Shown one piece after another: positions 25,043-33,593 of a stretch of DNA of 64,000 nt. Position 1 is the stretch's first letter; every line of letters starts with the position of its first letter. This DNA is from Mesorhizobium sp. B2-7-2. GTDB lineage: Bacteria; Pseudomonadota; Alphaproteobacteria; Rhizobiales; Rhizobiaceae. The notes below the pieces were generated by a model. It did not search any database, had not been told where the DNA came from, and saw nothing but the letters and a program-made list of their open reading frames with translations. Location: NCBI RefSeq assembly GCF_006440775.1, contig NZ_VFTZ01000013.1, positions 114,020-178,019 of the forward strand. Reading direction: 5' to 3'. The translations under genes and the position numbers were made by a program.

Positions 25043-27547
25043 ATGTCTCGGGAGACGTTCAATCGGCGAGTCTCGAGTATGACATCCATGCGTTTCCCCC
25101 GTGCCACTCATCCCGGCGCCTCAGCCCACAACAGCGACGACGAACATCGCAATCCGCGGGAAACCGGGCGCCATGGCGCGGTCCCGCAAGCAGGGCAGGT
25201 CGTGCCGCTGCGAGTCCTGCCCGGGGCCGAATCGAGCGCAGCTCGTAACGCATCGTCCGAATCGGCCGGCGACGATTTCGGCCTCCCCGCCTGGCAGAAC
25301 TATTTCTTCCTTGCGCCCAATGTGCGTTTCACGCGCACGCCGGACACCGACCTCGCCAGGCGGGCCGCCCCGCCGGAGGATGCGCCGGCCAAGACTACCG
25401 CGCGCGAGCCCGTACGGCCTGCGCCGCCGGCTCCGCCGCCAGCCGCTCCGGTCCGGAAAAGTTCGGCCGCTCCCGCCACGGCGCCGATGCAAACCCAGCC
25501 GGTCCGCGCACCAGCCACTGTTGCCCCAGCCGCCGTCCCGAGCTCTCCGACCGCGCCGAGCCAGGCTGCCGCTGCTGCGACGCCAAAACCGCGCCCGAGC
25601 GGACTGCGCTGGTCCTATCTTTCCGATCATGCCTTTTTCGAGTTCGGCATGCCCTTCCTGGCCGAGCGCCTGGCGCGGGCGCGTCTGACTGAGGCCGCGC
25701 AGGCGCCTGCCGTTCCGGCGAAGCCACTGATGCGGCCGATGCCGGCGCAACGTCCGGCCGCGCAACCGGTCCAGCCCCGTGCCGCCTTCCTGGGCGAAGC
25801 GACGTCATTTTACCGGGTCATCGAATGGCGCTCCAACGCGGTTGAGGCAAGTCCGATCTTGGCGCCCGTGCCGGCTCCGGCGGCCGCCCAACCGGCGCCT
25901 GCCAAGCCCATGCCGATCTCCGCCCCGGTAAGCGCAAGGAAAGCCAGGCAGGTATCATCGTTGCCCATGGCCGGCGAAGTCGTGCCGCTGCCAGAGTCCG
26001 CCGGCTACGAGCTTCCTTCGGAAGAGCTTCTGCAGATGCCGCCCGAGGGCCAAGGCTTCTACATGTCGCAGGAGCGGATGGAGCAGAATGCCGACCTGCT
26101 CGAAAGCGTGCTGGAGGATTTCGGCGTCAAGGGCGAGATCATCCATGTCCGGCCGGGGCCGGTCGTCACGCTCTACGAGTTCGAGCCGGCGCCGGGCGTG
26201 AAATCCAGCCGCGTCATCGGGCTCGCCGACGATATCGCCCGCTCCATGTCGGCCGTCTCGGCGCGTGTGGCCGTGGTGCCGGGCCGCAATGTCATCGGCA
26301 TCGAGCTGCCCAACGAGACGCGGGAGACGGTCTATTTCCGCGAGCTGATCGGCTCGGCCGGCTTCCGCAACACCTCCTGCAAGCTGGCGCTCGGCCTCGG
26401 CAAGACCATCGGCGGCGAGCCGGTCATCGCCGAGCTCGCCAAGATGCCGCATCTCCTGGTGGCGGGCACCACCGGCTCCGGCAAGTCGGTCGCCATCAAC
26501 ACCATGATCCTGTCGCTGCTCTTCAGGATGAAACCGCAGGAATGCCGTCTCATCATGGTCGACCCCAAGATGCTGGAGCTCTCCGTCTATGACGGCATCC
26601 CGCATCTTTTGACGCCGGTCGTCACCGATCCGAAGAAGGCCGTCACGGCGCTGAAATGGGCGGTGCGCGAGATGGAAGACCGCTATCGCAAGATGGCGCG
26701 CCTCGGCGTGCGCAACATCGACGGCTACAACCAGCGCGCGGCCGGCGCCCGCGACAAAGGCGAGGTCGTGACCATGCAGGTGCAGGCCGGCTTCGAGAGA
26801 GGCACGGGCGAGCCGCTGTTCGAGGAGCGCGCGATCGACCTCGCGCCCATGCCCTATATCGTCATCATCGTCGACGAGATGGCCGACCTGATGATGGTGG
26901 CCGGCAAGGAGATCGAAGGCGCCATCCAGCGGCTGGCGCAGATGGCGCGCGCCGCCGGAATCCATCTGATCATGGCGACGCAACGCCCGTCCGTCGACGT
27001 CATCACCGGCACGATCAAGGCCAATTTCCCCACCCGCATCTCCTTCCAGGTGACGTCGAAGATCGACAGCCGCACCATCCTCGGCGAGCAGGGCGCCGAG
27101 CAGTTGCTTGGCCAGGGCGACATGCTGCACATGGCCGGCGGCGGGCGCATTTCGCGCGTGCACGGCCCCTTCGTTTCCGATGTCGAGGTCGAGCATGTCG
27201 TGGCGCATCTGAAAGCGCAGGGACGTCCCGAATATCTCGACACCGTCACCGCCGACGAGGAAGAGGAACAGGAAGCAGCCGACACCGGCCCGGTCTTCGA
27301 TAAAAGCGCGATGGCCGAGGAGGATGGCGACGCGCTCTATGAGGAAGCCGTCAAAGTGGTCAAGCGCGACAAGAAGTGCTCGACCTCCTACATCCAGCGC
27401 CGCCTCGGCGTCGGCTACAACCGCGCCGCCTCATTGGTCGAGCGCATGGAAAAGGAAGGCCTGGTCGGCGCCCCCAACCATGTCGGCAAGCGCGAGATCC
27501 TCAGCGGCCGGCGCGATCGCGAGCCGGAACGCGACGAGATGGATTGA
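25043..27547 (+). CDS. ftsK: FtsK/SpoIIIE-type DNA translocase without membrane domain
   Basis: An 834-residue translocase. The motor domain has Walker A GTTGSGKS at 475-482, Walker B YIVIIVDEMADLM, and MVDPKMLELSVYDGIPHLLT. The C-terminal gamma winged helix (TSYIQRRLGVGYNRAASLVE, then RMEKEGLVGAPNHVGKREIL) normally reads KOPS sequences and contacts XerD. The first about 340 residues are Pro/Ala/Arg-rich with a few aromatic islands (YFFLAPNVRF, FFEFGMPFLAERLA) and no transmembrane helix, unlike canonical FtsK with four helices. The start at 25043 is uncertain; ATG 25079 is an alternative. A membrane-bound paralogue is probably elsewhere in the genome. Confidence 0.9.
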   Translation: MSRETFNRRVSSMTSMRFPRATHPGASAHNSDDEHRNPRETGRHGAVPQAGQVVPLRVLPGAESSAARNASSESAGDDFGLPAWQNYFFLAPNVRFTRTPDTDLARRAAPPEDAPAKTTAREPVRPAPPAPPPAAPVRKSSAAPATAPMQTQPVRAPATVAPAAVPSSPTAPSQAAAAATPKPRPSGLRWSYLSDHAFFEFGMPFLAERLARARLTEAAQAPAVPAKPLMRPMPAQRPAAQPVQPRAAFLGEATSFYRVIEWRSNAVEASPILAPVPAPAAAQPAPAKPMPISAPVSARKARQVSSLPMAGEVVPLPESAGYELPSEELLQMPPEGQGFYMSQERMEQNADLLESVLEDFGVKGEIIHVRPGPVVTLYEFEPAPGVKSSRVIGLADDIARSMSAVSARVAVVPGRNVIGIELPNETRETVYFRELIGSAGFRNTSCKLALGLGKTIGGEPVIAELAKMPHLLVAGTTGSGKSVAINTMILSLLFRMKPQECRLIMVDPKMLELSVYDGIPHLLTPVVTDPKKAVTALKWAVREMEDRYRKMARLGVRNIDGYNQRAAGARDKGEVVTMQVQAGFERGTGEPLFEERAIDLAPMPYIVIIVDEMADLMMVAGKEIEGAIQRLAQMARAAGIHLIMATQRPSVDVITGTIKANFPTRISFQVTSKIDSRTILGEQGAEQLLGQGDMLHMAGGGRISRVHGPFVSDVEVEHVVAHLKAQGRPEYLDTVTADEEEEQEAADTGPVFDKSAMAEEDGDALYEEAVKVVKRDKKCSTSYIQRRLGVGYNRAASLVERMEKEGLVGAPNHVGKREILSGRRDREPERDEMD

Positions 27548-27572
27548 GCGAGGCGCGCCAGCGCCGGCCATA

Positions 27573-27645
27573 TCCTCTCCCCTCGGGGGAGGCAGGCCGA
27601 GCCAAGCGGAGGCTGGGTGGGGGGGAGTGCCTACGCGGCAGGCTC
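27573..27645. repeat. Short palindromic repeat after ftsK
   Basis: A small element beginning cctctcccctcgggggaggc and containing the Gly/Trp-rich aagcggaggctgggtggggg stretch. It lies between convergent ftsK and engB, where it could end transcription. Confidence 0.45.
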
Positions 27646-27665
27646 GCTCAACGGCAATAACGGCG

Positions 27666-28334
27666 TCAGCCGCCGTTCGCCACCAAAGCGATGGCGGCAC
27701 GCAGCTCGTCCAAGCCCTCGGCTTTTTCCGACGAGGTGGCCAGCACCAGTGGAAACGCCGCCGGCCGCTTCTTGATCTTGGCCAGCGTCTCCTCGACCAG
27801 CCTCGGCACGCCGGCGGCCTTGATCTTGTCGGTCTTGGTCAGCACCACCTGGTAGGACACTGCCGCCTTGTCGAGCAGGGTCAGCACTTCCTCGTCCTTG
27901 GCCTTGATGCCGTGGCGCGCGTCGATCAGCACATAGACGCGCTTCAGCGTCACGCGGCCCTGCAGATATTCGTAGATCAGCTTGGTCCACTCATCGACCT
28001 TGTCCTTCGGCGCGCTGGCATAGCCGTAGCCCGGCATGTCGACCAACGCCATCGGCGGCAGGTCGGCGCCCTCGCCGGAAAAGCCGTCGGGCACGAAATA
28101 ATTGAGCTCCTGCGTGCGCCCCGGCGTGTTCGAGGTGCGCGCCAGGCCCTTGTGCCCGACCAGCGCGTTGATCAGCGACGATTTGCCGACATTGGAACGA
28201 CCGGCGAAGGCGATCTCCGGCGGGCCTTCCGGCGGCAGGAACTTCATCGACGGCACGCCGCGGATGAAGACCCAGCCACGGGTGAACAGCTCCGGGCTGA
28301 TCGCCGTTTGGTTCGGGGTCTTGTCGTTTGTCAT
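27666..28334 (-). CDS. engB: Ribosome biogenesis GTPase EngB (YihA/YsxC)
   Basis: EngB is a GTPase needed for 50S ribosome assembly. The 222-residue protein has G1 GRSNVGKSS (about 45-53), G2 SNTPGRTQ, G3 DMPGYGYA and G4 TKTDK. ATG 28334 lacks a strong Shine-Dalgarno sequence; an upstream TTG at 28352 that overlaps the stop of the preceding acetyltransferase gene could be the real start. It belongs to the leftward gene set that runs away from the origin. Confidence 0.94.
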   Translation of the reverse strand: MTNDKTPNQTAISPELFTRGWVFIRGVPSMKFLPPEGPPEIAFAGRSNVGKSSLINALVGHKGLARTSNTPGRTQELNYFVPDGFSGEGADLPPMALVDMPGYGYASAPKDKVDEWTKLIYEYLQGRVTLKRVYVLIDARHGIKAKDEEVLTLLDKAAVSYQVVLTKTDKIKAAGVPRLVEETLAKIKKRPAAFPLVLATSSEKAEGLDELRAAIALVANGG

Positions 28335-28348
28335 TTTTTCGGGCGCGT

Positions 28349-28987
28349 TCAAACCGCTGCCTCCAGCCTTGAAATGTCGGCGCCGCGAATGGCGTTGAGG
28401 TTGCGGCTGATCTTGTCGACCGGCCAGTCCCACCAGGCCGCCTTGAGCAGCCGCCGCACCGTGAATTCGTCGAAGCGCATCTTCACCACCCTGGCCGCAT
28501 TGCCGGCCACGATCGCATAAGGCGGCACGTCGTGCGTGACAACCGATTTCGCGGCGACAATGGCGCCGTCGCCCACCGTCACGCCCGGCATGATCACCGC
28601 ATCCATGCCGATCCACACGTCATTGCGGATCGTGGTGTCGCCGCGGATCTCCTTCGACCAGGTCTGCGGGTCAAAGCCTTCCTCCCAGCCATGGCCGAAG
28701 ATGTTGAACGGATAGGTCGAGAAGCCCGACATGGCGTGGTTGGCGCCGTTCATGATAAAACGCGCGCCTTCGGCGATGGCGCAGAACTTGCCGATGATCA
28801 GCTTGTCGCCGATGAAGTCGTAGTGATGCAGCACGCATTTCTCGGCGAATTTGTCGGGACCGTCGGGGTCGTCATAGTAGGTGAAGTCGCCGATCTCGAT
28901 GTTGGGCGACGTCACCAATCCCTTCAGGAAACCGACGCGCGGATGCATCGCAATCGGATGCTTGACGTTGGGATTGGGTCCGGTCAT
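28349..28987 (-). CDS. CatB/Vat-type xenobiotic acetyltransferase
   Basis: A 212-residue left-handed beta-helix acetyltransferase. The typical central region is HYDFIGDKLIIGKFCAIAEG and MNGANHAMSGFSTYPFNIFG with the catalytic His in GANHAMSGF, and the C-terminal hexapeptide coil is TTIRNDVWIGMDAVIMPGVT. Relatives acetylate chloramphenicol or streptogramins; environmental homologues often have no resistance role. ATG 28987 gives the usual family length. It is placed in the engB cluster, with 14 bp to engB. Confidence 0.92.
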   Translation of the reverse strand: MTGPNPNVKHPIAMHPRVGFLKGLVTSPNIEIGDFTYYDDPDGPDKFAEKCVLHHYDFIGDKLIIGKFCAIAEGARFIMNGANHAMSGFSTYPFNIFGHGWEEGFDPQTWSKEIRGDTTIRNDVWIGMDAVIMPGVTVGDGAIVAAKSVVTHDVPPYAIVAGNAARVVKMRFDEFTVRRLLKAAWWDWPVDKISRNLNAIRGADISRLEAAV

Positions 28988-29104
28988 CGCGGTCCTTTGC
29001 AGGCGGGTTTGGGCGCGGTCGGCGCGCGCGATCAAACTAACGCGATCCTTCGACAGCACCAACCGTTCAATGGCTTGCCGCGACAGATCGCGAACAGGTT
29101 GGAA

Positions 29105-29148
29105 GCAGGGCAATCGCATATGGGTTTATCGGCGAAGGCCAACACAAG
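29105..29148. repeat. 44-bp segment repeated at 40538-40582
   Basis: The stretch from gcagggcaatcgcatatggg to ggcgaaggccaacacaag is found almost unchanged, in reverse orientation, at 40538-40582 within the repeat-rich mnmE-mnmG gap. A partial third copy (cagggcagtcgcatatggct) is near 40394. It lies in the 223-bp gap between dnaQ and the acetyltransferase gene. Confidence 0.6.
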
Positions 29149-29210
29149 CCCGAGTATGACGACGTCACGGAGGTTTTGGCCGATCTCCAACGTCAGCGCC
29201 AATAGCGCCC

Positions 29211-29915
29211 TCAACCCACCGCCACTTTCAGCCACAGCGCCTTTTCGCCGAGCGTCGCGACCAGCCCGGCATGCGCCGCCCGATCCGTTTCACTGAGCCG
29301 CGGCGGCAGGGCGATCGGTCTCGCGCCGATCGAGATGTCGATATCGGCCACCTCGCCGGCGCCGTTCATGTGGACCGCCACGGACTCCAGCACCAGCGCC
29401 GCCTGCTTGCCGCCGATGAGCTCGATATAGACCTCGGCCAGCAATTCGGAGTCGAGCAGCGCGCCGTGCTTGGTGCGGCGGGTGTTGTCGATGCCGTAGC
29501 GCCGGCAGAGCGCGTCGAGCGAGTTCGGTCCCATCGGATGCTTGCGGCGCGCCAGCGCCAGCGTGTCGACCACGCGGCCGGGATCGATGGCTGCTTGCTC
29601 GAGCCGGCTGAATTCGAGGTTGAGGAAGCCGATATCGAAAGTGGCGTTGTGGGCGATCAGCCGGGCGCCGTCGGTGAAGTCCAGCCATTCCTGCGCGATT
29701 TCGGCGAAGGTCGGCTTGCCGACCAGGTCGGCGGCGCTGATGCCGTGCACGGCCTGCGCCTCGGCATGGATTGCGCGCCCCTGCGGATTGATGAATTTGT
29801 GGAAGGTGCGGCCGGTCGGGAAGCGGTTGACCAGCTCGACGCCGCCAAGCTCGATGATGCGGTCGTCGCGCAAATCGAGGCCGGTGGTTTCCGTATCGAA
29901 GATGATCTCACGCAT
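29211..29915 (-). CDS. dnaQ: DNA polymerase III epsilon subunit
   Basis: DnaQ is the 3'-5' proofreading exonuclease of the replicative polymerase. The 234-residue protein has Exo I FDTETTGLD (residues 5-13), Exo II HNATFDIGFLNLE and Exo III HGALLDSELLAEVY. ATG 29915 matches the usual MREIIFDTE start; the 13 residues upstream are not conserved in type. It is part of the leftward cluster coaE-aroE-maf near the origin. Confidence 0.95.
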   Translation of the reverse strand: MREIIFDTETTGLDLRDDRIIELGGVELVNRFPTGRTFHKFINPQGRAIHAEAQAVHGISAADLVGKPTFAEIAQEWLDFTDGARLIAHNATFDIGFLNLEFSRLEQAAIDPGRVVDTLALARRKHPMGPNSLDALCRRYGIDNTRRTKHGALLDSELLAEVYIELIGGKQAALVLESVAVHMNGAGEVADIDISIGARPIALPPRLSETDRAAHAGLVATLGEKALWLKVAVG

Positions 29916-30002
29916 TCGAATCAGTTCGCTTCCCAAACGAGCAGAATCATACACCGGAACAAAATGGCAATGGGGACTGGTGACGGCCTAACGCATGACC
30001 TG

Positions 30003-30095
30003 CGAAAATCGGAATCGATTTTCGGAAAATGATCATGCGCAAAATCAAAGCGTTACAGCGTCCTTTGCGCGTTCGAACGGACGCGCGGCGCTGTA
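30003..30095. repeat. Two hairpins between coaE and dnaQ
   Basis: cgaaaatcg (30003-30011) pairs with cgattttcg (30016-30024). A second structure pairs tacagcg (30054-30060) with cgctgta (30089-30095) and gcgcgt (30067-30072) with acgcgc (30081-30086). The block lies right after the coaE stop on the minus strand. It resembles an intergenic repeat common in rhizobial genomes. Confidence 0.6.
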
Positions 30096-30097
30096 TG

Positions 30098-30703
30098 TCA
30101 GGAGCCGGCTTTGTCGGACTTTTCCCCTGAGAGTTCGGCGACGATCGCCTCGACCGCCTTTCGCGCGGCGTCGAAGCCATGGCCGGTGTCGATGATGAAA
30201 TCGGCCTGGCGACGCTTTTCGGCGTCGGGCACCTGCCTGGCGAGGATGGATGAAAACTTCTCCTCGCTCATGCCCGGCCTCGCAAGCACGCGCGCGCGCT
30301 GGATTTCGGGCGACGCGGTGACGACCACGACCTTGTCGACGCGGCTGCGGCCGCCGGTTTCGAACAGCAGCGGGATGTCGAGCACGGCGAGCGGCGCGGC
30401 GGCGGCGCGATGCGTTGCGAGAAACGCGTCGGCGTCGGCGCGCACCAGCGGGTGAATGATTGCCTCGAGCCGCTTCAGCGCGGCCGGATCGGCGAGCACC
30501 TTTTCTGCAAGCTTGGCCCGATCGACCGCGCCCGCTTGCGTCGTGCCCGGAAAGGCCGCCTCGACCAGAGGGGCTGCCTTGCCGGAATAAAGGCGATGCA
30601 CGGTCTCGTCGGAATCATGCACCGGCACGCCGGCCTCGGCGAACATTTTCGCCGTGGTGGACTTGCCCATGCCGATCGATCCGGTGAGGCCGAGCACGAT
30701 CAT
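30098..30703 (-). CDS. coaE: Dephospho-CoA kinase
   Basis: CoaE adds the 3'-phosphate in the last step of coenzyme A synthesis. The 201-residue protein begins MIVLGLTGSIGMGKSTTAKM with the P-loop GSIGMGKS, and has the conserved VPVHDSDETVHRLY and LDIPLLFETGG. The ATG at 30703 overlaps the aroE stop by one base, so the two are translationally coupled. Confidence 0.96.
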   Translation of the reverse strand: MIVLGLTGSIGMGKSTTAKMFAEAGVPVHDSDETVHRLYSGKAAPLVEAAFPGTTQAGAVDRAKLAEKVLADPAALKRLEAIIHPLVRADADAFLATHRAAAAPLAVLDIPLLFETGGRSRVDKVVVVTASPEIQRARVLARPGMSEEKFSSILARQVPDAEKRRQADFIIDTGHGFDAARKAVEAIVAELSGEKSDKAGS

Positions 30704-31536
30704 CAACGGCCCTCGATGTCGGCGACGATCATGCGCCGCAATTCGGGCGTCACTTCGGGTTTCCTGCCGAACCAGCGTTCGAAACCGGGCACGGCCTGAT
30801 GCAGCAGCATGCCGAGACCGTCGACCGTCTTCAGGCCGCGCGCCCTGGCGGCGGCAAGCAAAGGCGTTTCCAACGGCACATAGACAATGTCGGTGACGAT
30901 GGCGTGGCCGGGCAAGCCGGCCGGATCGGCTGCCAAGCTCTCATTGCCATGCATGCCGAGCGAGGTGGTGTTGACGAGCAGGCCGGCATCGGCAATCAGC
31001 TCACTGAGCGCGCCCGCGCCATGCGCCGAGACTCCGGCGCCGAAATGGCGGCTGAGTTCCTCGGCTCTCGCGAGCGTCCGATTGACGATGCGGATATCCT
31101 TGATGCCACGCTCCTTCAGCGCGTGGATGACCGCGCGGGAGGCGCCGCCGGCACCCAGAACCACGGCCGGCCCATTGACCGCCCAGCCCGGCGCATGCTC
31201 GTCGAGATTGGCGGCGAAACCGTAGCCGTCGGTGTTGCCGCCCCACAGAAGGCCATCCTCGAACCACAACGTGTTGACCGCGCCGATTTCATCGGCCGCA
31301 TGGTCGCGTCGGGCCACGCCGGCGAAGGCCGCCTCCTTGTGCGGGATGGTGACGTTGCCGCCGCGGTAGCCGTTCTCGCCGAGAGATTTGAGAAAGGCGG
31401 CGAAATCCGCCGGCGCGACATCGATCGCCTGGTAGCTGCCGTGGATGCCGTATTTCGCCAGCCAGTAGCCGTGGATCTTCGGCGAGCGCGAATGTGCGAT
31501 CGGATGTCCCGTGACGAAGGCCTTTTTCTCAGCCAT
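30703..31536 (-). CDS. aroE: Shikimate dehydrogenase
   Basis: AroE reduces 3-dehydroshikimate to shikimate with NADPH in aromatic amino acid synthesis. The 277-residue protein has the SRSPKIHGYW substrate region near 17-26, catalytic Lys in NVTIPHKEAA, catalytic Asp in GGNTDGYGF, and the nucleotide motif VLGAGGASRAVIHAL. It overlaps maf by 8 bp at its start and coaE by one base at its end, indicating one transcript. Confidence 0.96.
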   Translation of the reverse strand: MAEKKAFVTGHPIAHSRSPKIHGYWLAKYGIHGSYQAIDVAPADFAAFLKSLGENGYRGGNVTIPHKEAAFAGVARRDHAADEIGAVNTLWFEDGLLWGGNTDGYGFAANLDEHAPGWAVNGPAVVLGAGGASRAVIHALKERGIKDIRIVNRTLARAEELSRHFGAGVSAHGAGALSELIADAGLLVNTTSLGMHGNESLAADPAGLPGHAIVTDIVYVPLETPLLAAARARGLKTVDGLGMLLHQAVPGFERWFGRKPEVTPELRRMIVADIEGR

Positions 31537-32128
31537 CGATGGCTCCCAATGCGCGCAGCTCTTTCAGCAGCGGCAGCAGCGGCAGGCCGACGATGGTGAA
31601 ATAATCGCCCTCGATCTTCTCGAACAGCTGAATGCCTTCGCCCTCGATCTGGTAGGCGCCGACACTGGAGAGCGCCTTGGCGCCGACGCGCGCCAGATGC
31701 CTGCCGATGAAGCCGGGGTCGAGCTCGCGCATGGTCAGGCTGGCGACGCCGACATGGCGCCACAGCACCTCGCCGTCGCGGCAAAGCACGGCGGCGCTGT
31801 TCAACTGATGCGTCTTGCCGGACAAGGCCAGGAGGTGGCGGCGGGCGCCTTCCATGTCGGCGGGCTTGTGAAAAATCTCATCGCCCAGCGACAGGGTCTG
31901 GTCGCAGCCGAGCACCAGGGCGCCAGGCTTGCGCTCGCTGACCTCGGTCGCCTTGGCCTCGGCCAGGATCGACGCGACATCCTCCGGTGAAACACCGCTG
32001 TCCTTCAGCGGAGCCTCGAGCGCGCGCTCGTCGACATTTGCCGGCACCGCCTCGATGTCGAGGCCGGCGCTGGCGAGCATGGCTTTTCGGAATGGGCTGC
32101 CGGAGGCGAGGATGATCTTTTCAGGCAT
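31529..32128 (-). CDS. maf: Maf-like nucleotide pyrophosphatase
   Basis: Maf proteins hydrolyse non-canonical or modified nucleoside triphosphates (house-cleaning) and some affect septum formation. The 199-residue protein starts MPEKIILASGSPFRKAML, with the conserved ASGSPFRK. The central VLGCDQTLSLG and the C-terminal GDYFTIVGLPLLPLL are typical. It is the second gene of the ppsR-maf-aroE-coaE-dnaQ leftward set. Confidence 0.94.
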   Translation of the reverse strand: MPEKIILASGSPFRKAMLASAGLDIEAVPANVDERALEAPLKDSGVSPEDVASILAEAKATEVSERKPGALVLGCDQTLSLGDEIFHKPADMEGARRHLLALSGKTHQLNSAAVLCRDGEVLWRHVGVASLTMRELDPGFIGRHLARVGAKALSSVGAYQIEGEGIQLFEKIEGDYFTIVGLPLLPLLKELRALGAIDG

Positions 32129-32152
32129 GATGGTTCATCCAACGGTTGCGAT

Positions 32153-32347
32153 CCGTCCAGCACCCCTCATCCGTCTCGGCGCTATCGCGCCGATCCACCT
32201 TCTCCCACAAGGGGAGAAGGAAAGTCCAACGTCACCGCAAATCGCCGCCTAGCGGCAATCACAGGACGCTGGCGCCGCGTTCTTCCTTCTCCCCTTGTGG
32301 GAGAAGGTGGCCGAGCGAAGCTCGGTCGGATGAGGGGTGCTGGACGG
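32153..32347. repeat. Palindromic repeat family B, copy B1
   Basis: A 195-bp element with perfect 21-bp end arms (ccgtccagcacccctcatcc... at 32153 and its complement ending at 32347). Inner arms cttctcccacaaggggagaa and its relative also pair. Other copies are at 36639, 48711, 52804, 54504 and 61501. It fills the gap between maf and ppsR. Confidence 0.85.
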
Positions 32348-32370
32348 AGTGCTCACTTATGTCGCTTGCC

Positions 32371-33192
32371 CTAGCGCGTCTTGCCCCGCAGGGCAACGAT
32401 GGCCGCCGCCGTTTCCTCGATGGAGCGGCGGCTGACGTCGATCATAGGCCAGCCATGCCGCGTGCAGAGCTGGCGGGCATAGGCGAGTTCCTCGTTGATC
32501 GCGGCGCGGTCGACATAATCGGTCGGCACGAAGGCGGCGCTGTTGCCGAGGATGCGGTTTTGCCTCACATGCGAGATGCGCTCGGCCGTGGCGACCAGGC
32601 CGACGACCAAAGGCGTCTTGGCGGCGACCAGGCTTTCGGGCAGCGGCACGCCGAGCACGATCGGGATATTGGCGGTCTTGATGCCGCGATTGGCGAGATA
32701 GATGCTGGTCGGCGTCTTCGAGGTGCGCGAGATGCCGATCAGCACGATGTCGGCATCGTCCATATTGGCCGGCAGCTGGCCGTCGTCATGCTCCATGGTA
32801 AAGTTCAGCGCATCGATGCGGCGGAAATATTCGGCGTCGAGCACGTGCTGGGCGCCGACGCGGCGACCGGCCGGCGTGCCGAGATAGGACTGGAAGACGG
32901 TCAGCACCGGTTCCAGCACCGAGACGCAAGGCAGGCCCATCGTCGCGCAGCGCTCGTCGATCGAGCGCGCCAGCTTCTGGTCGACCACCGTATAGAGAAT
33001 GATGCCGGGCTCCTCCTCGATGTCCTCGAAGACCTTGGCTATCTGCTTTTCGGTGCGGATCAGCGGATAGATGTGCTCGATGGCGCGCGCATCCTTGTAT
33101 TGCGCGGATGCCGCGCGGCCGGCCGCCAGCAGCGTCTCGCCGGTGGCGTCGGAGATCAGATGCAGATGGAAGAAGCTCTGAGGTTTGTTCAC
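32371..33192 (-). CDS. ppsR: Pyruvate, water dikinase / PPDK regulatory protein (kinase-pyrophosphorylase)
   Basis: This DUF299 family protein phosphorylates and dephosphorylates PEP synthase or pyruvate phosphate dikinase. With the GTG start at 33192 it has 273 residues, the usual length, and begins MNKPQSFFHLHLISDATGET. It has the nucleotide-binding VLIGISRTSKTPTSIYLAN and the C-terminal RRSIEETAAAIV. The start codon overlaps a DnaA-box-like site at the edge of the origin region. The longer in-frame extension runs into oriC and is rejected. Confidence 0.92.
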   Translation of the reverse strand: MNKPQSFFHLHLISDATGETLLAAGRAASAQYKDARAIEHIYPLIRTEKQIAKVFEDIEEEPGIILYTVVDQKLARSIDERCATMGLPCVSVLEPVLTVFQSYLGTPAGRRVGAQHVLDAEYFRRIDALNFTMEHDDGQLPANMDDADIVLIGISRTSKTPTSIYLANRGIKTANIPIVLGVPLPESLVAAKTPLVVGLVATAERISHVRQNRILGNSAAFVPTDYVDRAAINEELAYARQLCTRHGWPMIDVSRRSIEETAAAIVALRGKTR

Positions 33193-33593
33193 AGGGGATG
33201 GGTCCAGGCTGTGGGCAATTGTGGACAAGGCTGGATGGGCAAGCCTTGGGCAAGGAGGCGACTGTATCAGATGGCCGCTTGTCCACAATTCGACCCGCTG
33301 TAGGCTTTGTCGCGGCGCTGGGGACAAAACCGGGGATCAACTTTTCCTGGCCGATCTCGTCCACAGGGCGAAGCTCGGAACGGAAATCCCAAGCTTTTGA
33401 CTCCAAAGCTGGAATCCGGTTCGTCCCCAGAGCCCTCCAAATTGCGAAAGCGAGTACGCGACAATATGCTGACTGGCCTTTTCGGCTCTGAGGCTGGACA
33501 GGTCGCAACCATCACAACCAACAGACTCTTAGAATCAGAAGACTCTTTTAAAATAGATATTTGATTTAAGAGAAGCGGAGAGGACGAGCCTGG
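33185..33593. promoter_or_regulatory. Probable chromosomal replication origin (oriC)
   Basis: The gap between ppsR and hemE, the known origin position in Rhizobiales and Caulobacter. DnaA-box-like sites: ttgttcaca at 33185-33193, tgtggacaa at 33220-33228 (reverse), ttgtccaca at 33279-33287 and tcgtccaca at 33357-33365. An AT-rich stretch (about 33523-33570, containing ttttaaaatagatatttgat) next to hemE may be the unwinding element. Flanking genes diverge from it and parS sites lie nearby. The exact start of replication cannot be read from the sequence. Confidence 0.8.

Noticed and set aside
33548..33572. CtrA-type site (TTAA-N7-TTAA) in oriC
   Set aside because: The two ttaa motifs near hemE are 14 bases apart, not seven, so the consensus is not met.
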